A stretch of 64,000 nucleotides of DNA, taken from the NCBI RefSeq assembly GCF_001752365.1, contig NZ_MEIY01000001.1, positions 1,902,978-1,966,977 on the forward strand, read 5' to 3'. The position numbers and the translations under genes are program-made. The notes beneath the pieces were generated by a model. The model worked only from the letters and a program-made list of their open reading frames with translations. It searched no databases and had not been told where the DNA came from. This stretch comes from Marinobacter sp. X15-166B (GTDB taxonomy: Bacteria; Pseudomonadota; Gammaproteobacteria; Pseudomonadales; Oleiphilaceae). This document shows positions 35,566 to 46,518 of the stretch, piece after piece (position 1 is the first letter of the stretch; each line of letters begins with the position of its first letter).

Positions 35566-36679
35566 GATGTTGTTCCTTGTGGCGAGCCAGTGCCTGCGCG
35601 TACACCCCCAGGGTCGCCTCTGTCTGCGCCTGCAGCCGGAACCGGTAGGGAATGTCGATGGTGTGTTGCGGCTGGTTCAGCAGGCGGATGGCCGTCTGCA
35701 CAAAGCCGGCAAGGTCGTCCGGCTGCACCAACCCCTCGTTGAAACAGGCTTGCAGGATTTCCGAGGCACCGCCCCGATCGAACGCGACAACGGGGGTACC
35801 GGTGGCGAGGGCTTCGGTCAGAGTGCGCCCGAACGGCTCGGGCTTGGTGGACAGGTGGCACACCAGGTCCGAGAGTCGGTACAGCTCGGCGATGTCGCCG
35901 CGCTGGCCAAGAAAGCTGACGTGGGCGTCCAGTCCCAGCTCGCGGCGGCGACTGACCAGTTCTGTCATGAAGTGTTCCTTGCTGGGTTCCGCGCCCCCCA
36001 CAATGATGCCGTGGCAGTCCGGTTGCTGGCGGATCAGCTCGGCCATAACGTCCAGAAACTGCAACTGACCCTTCCAGCGGGTGAGCCGACCGGGCATCAT
36101 CAGGATGCGTTTGCCGGCGAGTTGCGGGTGTTCGTTCAGCAGTGTCTGGCGCCAGTGCTCCCCAGGCGGCCGCGGCTGAAACGCCTCCAGGTCGACCCCC
36201 CGTTGAATCACCGTGAGTGCGTTCGGGTCCACGGTGTAGTTGTTGAGGACGTAATCGCGCACGCACTCCGATACCGCAATCATGTGTTCGGCTTTGGCCA
36301 TTATGGCGCTGTAGGGGCTTACCGAGTACATGCCATGAAAGGTGGATACCAGCGCCGGACGGCTCTGTGGAGAGAGTTTGCGCCAGGCCAGCCAGGTAAT
36401 CCAGGCTGGCACGCGGGAGCGCACGTGGACGATGTCGGCCTGCAGTTCCTGCAGCAGCGCGCGCATGGGCGCGACCTGCAGCAGCGAAGCGGGGGATTTG
36501 CGGTGCACCGGGCGGTCGATGTGGCGGGAGCCCTGCTTTTCCAGCTGAGCCACCAAGGGGCCGCCTGATGACACCACGATGGACTCGTGTCCCTGTTTTA
36601 CCAGGTCTGCGGCAAACTCGACGGTGCCCCGTTCCACGCCACCGCTGTGCAGGGCTGGCAGGACTTGCAGAACCTTCAT
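35558..36679 (-). CDS. GT4 glycosyltransferase
   Basis: This is a 373-residue family 4 glycosyltransferase starting M-K-V-L-Q-V-L-P-A-L-H-S-G-G-V-E-R-G-T-V, with GGGGAG upstream of ATG 36679. The open frame extends 38 codons further upstream but overlaps the ELM1 gene. Donor-site features include P-G-R-L-T-R-W-K-G-Q and a run from K-P-E-P-F-G-R-T to L-T-E-A-L-A-T-G-T-P. Its start overlaps the ELM1 stop as ATGA and its end overlaps the next GT4. It probably builds the outer core or another surface glycan. Confidence 0.88.
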   Translation of the reverse strand: MKVLQVLPALHSGGVERGTVEFAADLVKQGHESIVVSSGGPLVAQLEKQGSRHIDRPVHRKSPASLLQVAPMRALLQELQADIVHVRSRVPAWITWLAWRKLSPQSRPALVSTFHGMYSVSPYSAIMAKAEHMIAVSECVRDYVLNNYTVDPNALTVIQRGVDLEAFQPRPPGEHWRQTLLNEHPQLAGKRILMMPGRLTRWKGQLQFLDVMAELIRQQPDCHGIIVGGAEPSKEHFMTELVSRRRELGLDAHVSFLGQRGDIAELYRLSDLVCHLSTKPEPFGRTLTEALATGTPVVAFDRGGASEILQACFNEGLVQPDDLAGFVQTAIRLLNQPQHTIDIPYRFRLQAQTEATLGVYAQALARHKEQHRG

Positions 36680-37626
36680 CGACGACTCCCCAACGCCAGA
36701 GTGTGGATCAGCCAGCGCGCGGCCCGGTCGGCTTCCCAGGGCGGCGTGGGCGGAGTGTGTTGCGGGTGCATCACCCGATGATGGTGGGGCCACTGGATCA
36801 CCCGGCCGCGTTCCAGCAACGCTTCGTTACCCTTTACCACCCGGCTGCGGCGCTGCGGCGTAAGGACTAAAAGGCCGGTGGGCACGCCCGACGTCATGGC
36901 CTCGCACACCATGCTGCTGCTGTCCGGTGTCACCCAGACGGCCCGGGACATTGCCAGTTGCTGCGCCAGCCAGTTTTCGGGCGTGTGGTCCGGATCCACC
37001 ACGGTAATGGCGGGGCCGGTCAGCCCGGCAAGCTGGGCCCTCAGACCCGGGGGCGTCCGGCGGGACCCGCTGACGGTCCAGTGCCAGTCCGGGTAGAGGG
37101 TGATCAGGCGGTTGATCTGCATGAACACGCTGGCATTGTCCCAGGTGTAGTGGGGGGAGGGACCGCCCACCAGCAACAGCGCGCCCGGCTCGGAGGGCAG
37201 CTCGGTCTGCGGTGATATGGCGTTGATCACGCCTTCGGTGATCAAGGTGTGCCGGCTGGCCGGCACACCGTCGTGCTCGGGGATAATGGCCGCGTCCACC
37301 CAGGATCGGGGGAACGCAGGATTCATCAGCACCACGGTGGCGGCACCTTTGAGTCGACGGTAACTCAGCAGCAATCGGTGAGTGCCGGTGCCGGCAGCGA
37401 TAATCAGGGTCGGCTTGGGCGCATCACTGATGGTGACCGGAACGCCCGCCAGTGCCCGCCACAGCGGGACCCTGACGGCGGTGCTGTCAATCCAGTGGAG
37501 CTCGGCGCCGGTCAGCGCCTGCAGGCGGCTACCCAGGCCTTTCAGCTGGTTGCGGTGGCCGGGCTTGAGGTCGGACACCAGCCAGATGACGGGAGGGTGG
37601 GTCGGGCTTGCGCTCGGGCTGCTCAT
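36676..37626 (-). CDS. ELM1-family protein (GT-B-like, mitochondrial-fission ELM1 homologue)
   Basis: This 316-residue protein is similar to the bacterial relatives of plant ELM1. Signatures are V-S-D-L-K-P-G-H-R-N-Q near the N terminus, L-I-I-A-A-G-T-G-T-H, L-L-V-G-G-P-S-P-H-Y, and T-P-D-S-S-S-M-V-C-E-A, which resembles a nucleotide-sugar binding segment of GT-B enzymes. The biochemical role is not established. Its placement inside a glycosyltransferase operon supports a part in LPS assembly. The ATG at 37626 lies 10 bp after the acyltransferase stop; no clear ribosome site is seen. Its stop overlaps the GT4 start. Confidence 0.8.
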   Translation of the reverse strand: MSSPSASPTHPPVIWLVSDLKPGHRNQLKGLGSRLQALTGAELHWIDSTAVRVPLWRALAGVPVTISDAPKPTLIIAAGTGTHRLLLSYRRLKGAATVVLMNPAFPRSWVDAAIIPEHDGVPASRHTLITEGVINAISPQTELPSEPGALLLVGGPSPHYTWDNASVFMQINRLITLYPDWHWTVSGSRRTPPGLRAQLAGLTGPAITVVDPDHTPENWLAQQLAMSRAVWVTPDSSSMVCEAMTSGVPTGLLVLTPQRRSRVVKGNEALLERGRVIQWPHHHRVMHPQHTPPTPPWEADRAARWLIHTLALGSRR

Positions 37627-37636
37627 GGGTGGGGTA

Positions 37637-38572
37637 CTAGTAAAAGCCCGGGTCGTCTGGCGACGGCCGGGTCTTGAAACGCCGGTGCATCCACAGGTAT
37701 TGATCCGGGTAGCGCCGAATTTCACCCTCTATGGTGGCGTTCACCAGGGTGGCGTCGGCAAGGTCGTCGCCGCTCGGAAAGTTTTCCAGCGGCGGATGAA
37801 AGTAGATGTCGTAGCCGATGCCCTGTGGGTGCCGGAAGTGGCTGAACGGGATCACCGCACAGCCGCTGCGCTCGGCGATTCGGGAGGTGGCCGTGATGCT
37901 GCCGGTAGCCACACCGAAGAAAGGCGCAAACACAATGCCCTTACGGCCGTAATCCTGGTCGGTGGCGTACCAGATGATGCGGTTCTGCTTAAGGCGGCGC
38001 AACAGGCCGCGCAAATCTTTGCTGTTCAGCGCCACGCCGTAGTGGCGCTCCCGGGCCCGGGTCATCACCGCATTCATCAGCGGGTTGTTGTGATCCCGCT
38101 GCATGACATCGGCGTCGATGAACAGGGACACCAGACTGCCGCCTAAATCCAGCGTGCTGTAGTGGCCGCCCAGCAGTAATATGCCTTTGCCCTTATCCAG
38201 CGCTGCGGTCACCTGTTCAAGGCCGTGCACTTCCGTGCGTGACCGCAGTCCTTCCGGGTTGCGGAACCAGGCCTGACCGATTTCCATGATGCCGATGCCA
38301 TTGGAGTGAAACGCTTTGCGCACCAGTTGCCGTTGCTCGCTGGCGGACAACTCCGGAAAACACAGGCCGATATTGACGCTGGCGATGTGTCGGCGACGGG
38401 GCAGACAGCGGAACGCCAGCTCGCCAATGGCGATACCAAGCCACTGTTGCAGGCGCCGTGGCAATTGAGCCATCAGCCAGATGAGGCCGATCAAGACCCA
38501 GGTGGGCCACCATCTGGGGTGGATGTATTGGTTGTAGCGGGTGTCGCGGGTAGTGTTGCGGTGCTTCTTCAC
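37637..38572 (-). CDS. LpxL/LpxP-type lipid A acyltransferase (second copy)
   Basis: This is a 311-residue enzyme of the lauroyl/myristoyl acyltransferase family. A hydrophobic helix (W-V-L-I-G-L-I-W-L-M-A-Q-L) is followed by the catalytic H-x4-D as G-G-H-Y-S-T-L-D. D-Q-D-Y-G-R-K-G-I-V-F-A-P-F-F-G and the C-terminal W-M-H-R-R-F-K-T-R-P are typical of the LpxL group. This copy looks closer to the classic lipid A enzymes than the one at 32660. The start is GTG 38572. It is divergent from waaA across 160 bp. Confidence 0.9.
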   Translation of the reverse strand: MKKHRNTTRDTRYNQYIHPRWWPTWVLIGLIWLMAQLPRRLQQWLGIAIGELAFRCLPRRRHIASVNIGLCFPELSASEQRQLVRKAFHSNGIGIMEIGQAWFRNPEGLRSRTEVHGLEQVTAALDKGKGILLLGGHYSTLDLGGSLVSLFIDADVMQRDHNNPLMNAVMTRARERHYGVALNSKDLRGLLRRLKQNRIIWYATDQDYGRKGIVFAPFFGVATGSITATSRIAERSGCAVIPFSHFRHPQGIGYDIYFHPPLENFPSGDDLADATLVNATIEGEIRRYPDQYLWMHRRFKTRPSPDDPGFY

Positions 38573-38732
38573 GTTCGCCAGGGCCGTCCGTCATTCGGTA
38601 ACTGTAGGTGAAGGCAGTTTAGCAGGACACCGGCCATAGGCTAAAGTGAGAGGGGTGCTTAAGCCTCTGTCCTCTGGGCGATTCAGCATCGGATTAGGTA
38701 GAATGGCCGCGCGCAATTGACCCGGAGACCAC

Positions 38733-39986
38733 ATGCTGCATTTTTTGTATTCGACCTTTTTCAGACTCGCTCTGCCATTCATTATGGTGAAACTCTGGTG
38801 GCACAGCCGCAGGAGTCCGGGAGAATGGTTGCACTGGCAACAGCGCCTCGGGTTTGTGCCGCGCTCCGAGCAACCGGTCATTTGGGTGCACGCGGTGTCG
38901 GTCGGTGAAACCATTGCAGCGGCGCCGCTGGTGACCGCGTTGCTGGAGCGGGAGCCGGGGGCGCGTATTCTGATGACGGCGATGACCGCCACCGGGGCCC
39001 GACAGGCCGAAGCCATATTTGGTGACCGGGTTCGGTACGCCTTTTCGCCTTACGACACCCCGGGCTCGGTGCGCCGCTTTGTGGATCGCATCAACCCCAG
39101 TGCGCTGGTCATTATGGAAACCGAACTCTGGCCGAACATGATCAGCCTGACCCGCGCCCGCAATGTCCCGGTGTTTTTAATCAACGCGCGTTTGTCGGAG
39201 CGTTCCGCGCAGGGGTACGAGCGGCTGCAGATCTTTGCCCGCACCATCCTCAGTCGCATTACCTGGATCGCCGCCCAGGCCAATGACGATGCACAGCGGT
39301 TTTTGCGCCTGGGTGCGCGGCCCGAATCGGTCTCGGTCACCGGCAGTGTCAAATACGATGTGGTGGTCGATGATCCCTTGCGGGCGGCGGCGGCCCGCCT
39401 GCGCCAGGATCTGGGGGCGCGCCCGGTGTGGATCGCCGCCAGCACCCATGTCGGAGAAGATCAGCAACTTCTGGCGTGCCATCAGCAGATATTGAAAAAA
39501 CACCACAACGCTTTGCTCATTCTTGTGCCCCGCCACCCGGAACGGTTTGCCAGCGTTGCCGCGCTGGTCCGGGAGCAGGGGTTGACGTTGACCCGCCGGA
39601 CAGAGCACAGCGGGCCAGTCAATACCCAGGTCTATCTCGGCGATACCATGGGCGAGTTGCTGATGCTCTACGGGGCGGCGGACATGGCGTTTGTGGGAGG
39701 CTCACTGGTAGAGCGCGGGGGCCACAATCCGCTGGAGCCGGCCGCTTGGGGGATCCCGGTGTTGTCCGGCCCTCATGTGTTCAACTTCGAAGCGATCTAC
39801 GCACAGCTGGCGGAGGGCAAGGGGTTGTTCAAAGTGGCCAACGACGCCGAGTTGGCCCGCTGTGTGAGTGGGTTGATGGACGGGCCGGAAGTGGCGGGCC
39901 GGGTGGGTGCCAACGCTCTGGCCACGGTAACGGCTAACCGGGGGGCCTTGCACAAGGTGGTTGATGGCATTGTCGAACGGGTCTGA
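38733..39986 (+). CDS. waaA: Kdo transferase WaaA
   Basis: This is a 417-residue inner-membrane-anchored GT30 enzyme that adds Kdo to lipid IVA. An N-terminal hydrophobic anchor (F-F-R-L-A-L-P-F-I-M-V-K-L-W) is followed by W-V-H-A-V-S-V-G-E-T and M-E-T-E-L-W-P-N. The donor half has A-A-S-T-H-V-G-E-D, P-R-H-P-E-R-F and G-G-S-L-V-E-R-G-G-H-N-P-L-E-P-A. GGAGA precedes the ATG. It closes the surface glycan cluster and supplies the Kdo that the nearby kdkA product would phosphorylate. It converges on tolC. Confidence 0.96.
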   Translation: MLHFLYSTFFRLALPFIMVKLWWHSRRSPGEWLHWQQRLGFVPRSEQPVIWVHAVSVGETIAAAPLVTALLEREPGARILMTAMTATGARQAEAIFGDRVRYAFSPYDTPGSVRRFVDRINPSALVIMETELWPNMISLTRARNVPVFLINARLSERSAQGYERLQIFARTILSRITWIAAQANDDAQRFLRLGARPESVSVTGSVKYDVVVDDPLRAAAARLRQDLGARPVWIAASTHVGEDQQLLACHQQILKKHHNALLILVPRHPERFASVAALVREQGLTLTRRTEHSGPVNTQVYLGDTMGELLMLYGAADMAFVGGSLVERGGHNPLEPAAWGIPVLSGPHVFNFEAIYAQLAEGKGLFKVANDAELARCVSGLMDGPEVAGRVGANALATVTANRGALHKVVDGIVERV

Positions 39987-40015
39987 AAAAGCGCACGCCC
40001 TGGCGGGTGGTGCGC
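39986..40015 (-). terminator. Probable rho-independent terminator after tolC
   Basis: On the minus strand GCGCAC (40015-40010) pairs with GTGCGC (39996-39991) around a 13-base loop that can pair further internally, then five T residues (39990-39986). It overlaps the waaA stop codon. Confidence 0.65.
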
Positions 40016-40047
40016 TATTGTGCGGTTTTCACGGTCAGCAATAACGT

Positions 40048-41415
40048 TTACTGCAACCGTGGGTCGGTGAGTGTTTCGGTGTCGTTTGCCAGCGCCTCTA
40101 TGCCCGGCGCCGTGGCACTCAGCCAATTGTTGAGGTCAAGCAGGTCCTGCGGGCTCAGGGTGCCAGCGGCCAGCTTCAGACGCAGCGTGTTGATAATATA
40201 GTCGTAGCGGGCGTTGGCGAAATCGCGCAGGGCGAAGTAATACGCCTGTTCCGCATCCAGGACTTCCACAATATTGCGGGTGCCCACCTCGTAACCGGCG
40301 CGGGTGGCATCCAGCGCGCTGCGGCGCGACACAATGGTCTGTTCCAGTGCCGAGGCCGACTCGATGTTGGTGTTCACGGTGCGGAACAGGCTGCGGGTGT
40401 TCACCCGCACATCCCGGCGCACGGTTTCCAGAGTTTGCTCGGCCACTTCCACCAGCGAACGCTGTTGCCGGACCCGCGACTGGGTGCCGCCGCCCAGGTA
40501 CAGCGGCACATTCAGGGTCAGGCTGATCTGGCCGTCGGTGGTGGTGCCGTCCCGCTGGGGCAGGTTGGTGCCGTTCAGACGGGTGTCCCCGTAGGCGGCG
40601 TTCAGATCCAGCGTCGGGTAGTGGCCGGACTTGGCGACGTTCAAGGTGGATTTGCTCGCACTCAGGTCATAAAGCGCAGATTGAATGGTCCAGTTCTGTT
40701 CGAGGGCGGTGGCTTCCCACAGGGTCGGGTTCATGGGCTCCGGCCGGCTCAGGGGAAAGTTTTGCCGCAGGTTTTCCAGGTCGTCATGGAATTCGCCGGT
40801 TAACCGGGCCAGCTGTTCGCGAGCGATGTCCAGATCGCTTTCCGCCGCAATGCGCAGACTTTTGGTGGAATCGTAGCCGGCCCGGGCTTCGTGCACCTCG
40901 GTAATGGCGATCAGACCCACCTCAAAACGCTCCTGGGCTTGTTCGAACTGGCGCTGAATGGCGGCTTCGGCGGCGCGGGTGGCGGTGAGGTTATCGCTGG
41001 CGCGCAGTACGTTGAAGTAAGCCGTGGCCACATCGAGGATGAGCTGCTGTTGGGCCAGATTGTAACTGGCCCGGGCGGCCTGGCTTTGAAACTTGCTGGC
41101 GTCGTATTGGTACCAGCGCTCACTGCGGAACACCGGCTGGGTCAGGCGCACCCCGTACGCAATCGCGGTAAACGCGTTATCCGTCTGGGGCCCGTCGCTA
41201 TCGGTGTAGCTGGTTTCACCGAAGGCGCTTATCTGGGGCAGCAGGGTGCTTTTGCTGACGTCGACGTTGGCTTCCTGGGCTTCGAAACTGGCCCGGGCTG
41301 CGGCAATGCCGGAATCGTAGGAGAGTGCTTTCTCATAGGTCTCGATCAGGTCCAAAGACAGGGCGGGCTGAGCGACCAGAAGGCCGATCAGTCCGGAAAG
41401 CAGTGTTCTCTTCAT
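40048..41415 (-). CDS. tolC: TolC-family outer-membrane channel protein
   Basis: This is a 455-residue outer-membrane efflux duct subunit. A signal peptide (M-K-R-T-L-L-S-G-L-I-G-L-L-V-A-Q-P-A-L-S) is cleaved before L-D-L-I-E-T-Y. The rest shows the TolC internal repeat of long coiled-coil helices and paired strands; each half contains an L-x-x-A-Y-x-x-A-L-like or A-Y-F-N-V/Y-E-V-G-T-R segment. Start 41415 has AGGAGA six bases upstream; the 49 open codons before it are not used. No pump or adaptor genes adjoin it, so this is a stand-alone locus like E. coli tolC. It is divergent from thiC. Confidence 0.92.
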   Translation of the reverse strand: MKRTLLSGLIGLLVAQPALSLDLIETYEKALSYDSGIAAARASFEAQEANVDVSKSTLLPQISAFGETSYTDSDGPQTDNAFTAIAYGVRLTQPVFRSERWYQYDASKFQSQAARASYNLAQQQLILDVATAYFNVLRASDNLTATRAAEAAIQRQFEQAQERFEVGLIAITEVHEARAGYDSTKSLRIAAESDLDIAREQLARLTGEFHDDLENLRQNFPLSRPEPMNPTLWEATALEQNWTIQSALYDLSASKSTLNVAKSGHYPTLDLNAAYGDTRLNGTNLPQRDGTTTDGQISLTLNVPLYLGGGTQSRVRQQRSLVEVAEQTLETVRRDVRVNTRSLFRTVNTNIESASALEQTIVSRRSALDATRAGYEVGTRNIVEVLDAEQAYYFALRDFANARYDYIINTLRLKLAAGTLSPQDLLDLNNWLSATAPGIEALANDTETLTDPRLQ

Positions 41416-41555
41416 GGTATCTCCTGAGTCAGTACATACGAATACGCAGATATGGAGGAGCGTCAGGCCCAGGTCACAAGACCCGAAGGCGGTGGACTCT
41501 GAGTGAGCAGGGAGGTCATTATGGACAATAACGGTTTCGATCTCTACACTTGCGA

Positions 41556-41583
41556 TTGGCACTGATTCAGGGTGTCACATACT
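41556..41583 (+). promoter_or_regulatory. Promoter candidate for thiC riboswitch transcript
   Basis: TTGGCA (41556-41561) matches the -35 at five of six bases, the spacer is 16 bp, and CATACT (41578-41583) matches the -10 at four of six. Predicted transcription would begin near 41590, right at the 5' edge of the TPP aptamer. Confidence 0.6.
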
Positions 41584-41593
41584 GATTTTTCGC

Positions 41594-43680
<2,087 letters not shown>

Positions 43681-43689
43681 ACCCCAACC

Positions 43690-43713
43690 GGGGGCCGGCC
43701 GGAGCCGGCCCCC
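43690..43713 (+). terminator. Strong GC hairpin after thiC
   Basis: GGGGGCCGGC (43690-43699) and GCCGGCCCCC (43704-43713) form a perfect 10-bp stem with loop CGGA, 9 bp past the stop. Only two T residues follow, so it may act as a 3' stabiliser or a weak terminator rather than a classic one. Confidence 0.6.
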
Positions 43714-43838
43714 TTGCACGCCGGCCGGGGCCGGTCTTGCGTCTGACTCCTCAGACTGCCCCGTTGTTTATCGGACAACTTGCCAACAACCCGATCCTGC
43801 CGCTATCGTACTTTATCGTTTTGTTAGCCGAGAACCCT

Positions 43839-44456
43839 ATGTCTGCACCTTTTCAGTTCACCGCCGACGATGTCAAACTGACACGGCAAGAGACCGTGTA
43901 TCAGGGCTTTTTTCGCATGGACAAACTGTGGCTGACCCACGCGCGGTTTGACGGCCGCCCGATGCCGGAGTTCACGCGTGAGTTATTTATCCGCGGAGAC
44001 GCCACCTGTGTGCTGCCCTACGACCCACAGCGGGATGAGGTGGTGTTGCTGGAACAGTTCCGTGCCGGTGCCTTGGGGCGCGAGCAGTCACCCTGGTTGT
44101 TGGAACTGGTGGCCGGCATGAACGAAACGGGCGAAAGTCCGGAGGACGTGGCGCAACGGGAAGGGCAGGAGGAGGCCGGATTATCCTTCCGCCGATTGGA
44201 TAAAATCTGCGAGTACCTGGTGTCTCCGGGAGGCACCACCGAGCGGGTTTATCTGTTCTGTGGCCAGATCAGCAGCGCAGCGGCTGGCGGCCTGTATGGA
44301 GTTGACCACGAGCACGAAGACATCCGTGCCCATGTGTTCGGTGCAGACCAGGCCATTGCCATGGTGGCCGACGGCCGCATCGACAATGCAGCGGCCATTA
44401 TTGCCCTGCAATGGCTGCAACTGAATCGTCCACGATTGCGACAGGAGTGGAGATAA
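43839..44456 (+). CDS. nudF: ADP-ribose pyrophosphatase (Nudix hydrolase)
   Basis: This is a 205-residue Nudix enzyme that splits ADP-ribose to AMP and ribose 5-phosphate. The Nudix box is G-M-N-E-T-G-E then R-E-G-Q-E-E-A-G-L, preceded by L-L-E-L-V-A. The downstream S-P-G-G-T-T-E-R-V-Y-L-F segment is typical of the ADP-ribose group. ATG 43839 has GAGAA upstream; 34 open codons before it run into the thiC hairpin. It heads a group nudF–DUF1249–cpdA–yqiA that matches the E. coli order upstream of parE. Confidence 0.93.
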   Translation: MSAPFQFTADDVKLTRQETVYQGFFRMDKLWLTHARFDGRPMPEFTRELFIRGDATCVLPYDPQRDEVVLLEQFRAGALGREQSPWLLELVAGMNETGESPEDVAQREGQEEAGLSFRRLDKICEYLVSPGGTTERVYLFCGQISSAAAGGLYGVDHEHEDIRAHVFGADQAIAMVADGRIDNAAAIIALQWLQLNRPRLRQEWR

Positions 44457-44458
44457 GT

Positions 44459-44944
44459 ATGTCTGAGTGGGTAATGAAACCGAAGCCGTATGTGCCGGAT
44501 TTGCGGCGCCTGGGGGCTCTGTGCGACAGCAATTATCAGCGCATTGCGCGCTTGCGCCTGCTGGAAACCCCCGGCCTGACGGTCTCCGAGTTTGAACTCT
44601 ACCGGGAGACCGAGTACTTCGGACGAGTGCAGATACAGCTGCTGCAAAAGGCCCGCTATACCGAAACCCTGCTGCTGGAGCAAACCCACAATGGCGGGCG
44701 CTGGCTGAATAACCCGCAAATGACGGTGCGGGTGTACCACGACGCCAACATGGCGGAAGTCATCAGCTGCTACCGGGACCGCCACATCGCCGCGGTGAAC
44801 AACTACCCGAACCGCTTCATGCATCACCCGGATGAAAAAATGCAGATCAACAGCTTTCTGGCGGACTGGTTGGACTTTTGTCTGCGTTATGGTCACGCCC
44901 CCTTGTCCCAGTCGGCCTGGTCCGCAGGGGACGAGGTGTTGTAG
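44459..44944 (+). CDS. yqiB: DUF1249 protein (YqiB family)
   Basis: This is a 161-residue soluble protein of the YqiB family, with no known activity. Typical segments are Y-V-P-D-L-R-R-L-G-A-L-C-D-S-N-Y, V-R-V-Y-H-D-A-N-M-A-E-V and Y-P-N-R-F-M-H-H-P-D-E-K-M-Q-I-N-S-F-L-A-D-W-L. The start at 44459 is two bases after the nudF stop with GGAG upstream, so translation is coupled. Position between nudF and cpdA is conserved in enterics and pseudomonads. Confidence 0.9.
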   Translation: MSEWVMKPKPYVPDLRRLGALCDSNYQRIARLRLLETPGLTVSEFELYRETEYFGRVQIQLLQKARYTETLLLEQTHNGGRWLNNPQMTVRVYHDANMAEVISCYRDRHIAAVNNYPNRFMHHPDEKMQINSFLADWLDFCLRYGHAPLSQSAWSAGDEVL

Positions 44945-45064
44945 TTTGTGACAGCCGCACGCGACATGTCTGCCGGGAAGCACCATAGTATTGATAATCA
45001 GACGCATCGCAGCCTGCGGTGTGCAGAGATCTGAATCGTCACGCCATAACGCATCAGTGGAACC

Positions 45065-45898
45065 ATGACACAAGCCAAATTTCAGCGTACCGGCCCGCAC
45101 CCTCAACGCCACCCCCGAGCTATTCAGGTGCTGCAGCTTACCGATCCGCACCTGATGGCGGCGGCGGACGCGACGCTGTTGGGGGTCAATACCCGCGACA
45201 GCCTGGATGCCGTTATTGCCGCGGTAAAGGCGGAGCCGGTGCAACCGGATCTGATTCTGGTCACCGGTGACCTTACCCAGGATGCCAGCCCGGCCGCTTA
45301 TCAGGCCCTGGCCGACAAGCTGGCGGAGTTTGACTGCCCTTCCCACTGGATCCCCGGTAATCACGACAACGCCGACGTACTTAAGGCGGTTGCCGGACCA
45401 CTGGCCAGCCACAAACATCTGCTGCGGGAGGACTGGCAAATCGTGCTGCTGGATTCGTCGCAGCGGGGCAACGTTGCCGGCTGGCTCGCCGACGAGGAAT
45501 TGGCGTTTCTGGATCACACACTGCAACAACACGCCGAGCAGCCTGCCTTGATTGCCTTGCACCATCATCCTGTGGATATTGCGTCCGGGTGGATGGACGG
45601 CATCGGTCTGCATAACCGGGAGGCGTTCTGGGCAGTCATCGACCGTCACCCTCAGGTGCGCGCAGTGGTGTGGGGGCACATTCACCAAACACTGGATCAG
45701 TACCGCGGCAAGGTTCGCCTGCTGGCGACGCCGTCCACTTGTATACAGTTTGAAGCCGGCTCCGACACCTTTTCGGTGGAGGAGCGGGCGCCCGGTTATC
45801 GCTGGTTAACGCTGTTGCCCAGTGGTGAATTGATCACCGAGGTGAAGCGCGCCAGTGATTTTCAGGTGCGCATCGATCGTCACAGCACCGGCTATTAA
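45065..45898 (+). CDS. cpdA: 3',5'-cyclic-AMP phosphodiesterase
   Basis: This is a 277-residue class III metallophosphoesterase that hydrolyses cAMP. All metal ligands are visible: T-D-P-H-L, T-G-D-L-T-Q-D, G-N-H-D, H-H-H-P, and G-H-I-H-Q. The N-terminal ~20 residues are basic and proline-rich and are probably flexible. It is 120 bp after DUF1249 and 11 bp before yqiA. The neighbours agree with the E. coli cpdA locus. Confidence 0.95.
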   Translation: MTQAKFQRTGPHPQRHPRAIQVLQLTDPHLMAAADATLLGVNTRDSLDAVIAAVKAEPVQPDLILVTGDLTQDASPAAYQALADKLAEFDCPSHWIPGNHDNADVLKAVAGPLASHKHLLREDWQIVLLDSSQRGNVAGWLADEELAFLDHTLQQHAEQPALIALHHHPVDIASGWMDGIGLHNREAFWAVIDRHPQVRAVVWGHIHQTLDQYRGKVRLLATPSTCIQFEAGSDTFSVEERAPGYRWLTLLPSGELITEVKRASDFQVRIDRHSTGY

Positions 45899-45909
45899 AG
45901 GGTTAAACA

Positions 45910-46518
45910 TTGAACAGCAGCAGGCCCGGTCTTGTTTATTTGCACGGTTTCAACAGTTCCCCCAAATCCCAGAAGGTCTCAGAACTGCGCGCGTTGCTGC
46001 CCCGCCTGTGCCCTGAAATAGAACTGCTGGTGCCGGAGTTGGGGTTTGATCCGGCCCGGGCTTATCAGCGTGCCCGGCGGGCGTTGGCCTCGCTGCAAGG
46101 CCGTCCCGCCGGGGTGATCGGCAGTTCGCTGGGCGGCTATTATGCCGCCGCGCTCAGCGAGGAGACCGGAGTTAACGCGGCGTTGATCAACCCGGCGGTC
46201 TATCCGTACCGGTTGCTGCAGGATTACCTCGGTCCGCAACATAATCCCTACACCGATGAGCGTTATGAGTTGACCCGGGATCACATGGCCGCACTGCTGG
46301 CGCTTGACCCGGGTAAGCTGCGCTATCCGGAGCGGTTGCTGGTGCTGCTGCAAAGCGGGGATGAAACCCTCGATTACCGGGAAGCGCTGGCCCGTTTTCC
46401 AGACTCGCCTACCTGGCTGCAGGCGGGCGGCGACCACCGCTTCCAGCAGTTTGACCGCGTGGTACCCGCGATCCTGGCGTTTTTGTACGCCCGCCCAAAT
46501 ACGCCTCCACCCGGTTGA
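45910..46518 (+). CDS. yqiA: YqiA-type esterase
   Basis: This is a 202-residue small alpha/beta hydrolase. The N terminus has L-V-Y-L-H-G-F-N-S-S-P-K-S-Q-K, the nucleophile elbow is I-G-S-S-L-G-G-Y-Y-A, and the late acid and base are near Q-S-G-D-E and G-G-D-H-R-F. The start is TTG 45910 with AAGGG about eight bases upstream; no in-frame ATG lies nearby. Its last 110 bases overlap the 3' end of the LysR gene on the other strand. parE, which follows yqiA in enterics, is absent here. Confidence 0.9.
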   Translation: MNSSRPGLVYLHGFNSSPKSQKVSELRALLPRLCPEIELLVPELGFDPARAYQRARRALASLQGRPAGVIGSSLGGYYAAALSEETGVNAALINPAVYPYRLLQDYLGPQHNPYTDERYELTRDHMAALLALDPGKLRYPERLLVLLQSGDETLDYREALARFPDSPTWLQAGGDHRFQQFDRVVPAILAFLYARPNTPPPG

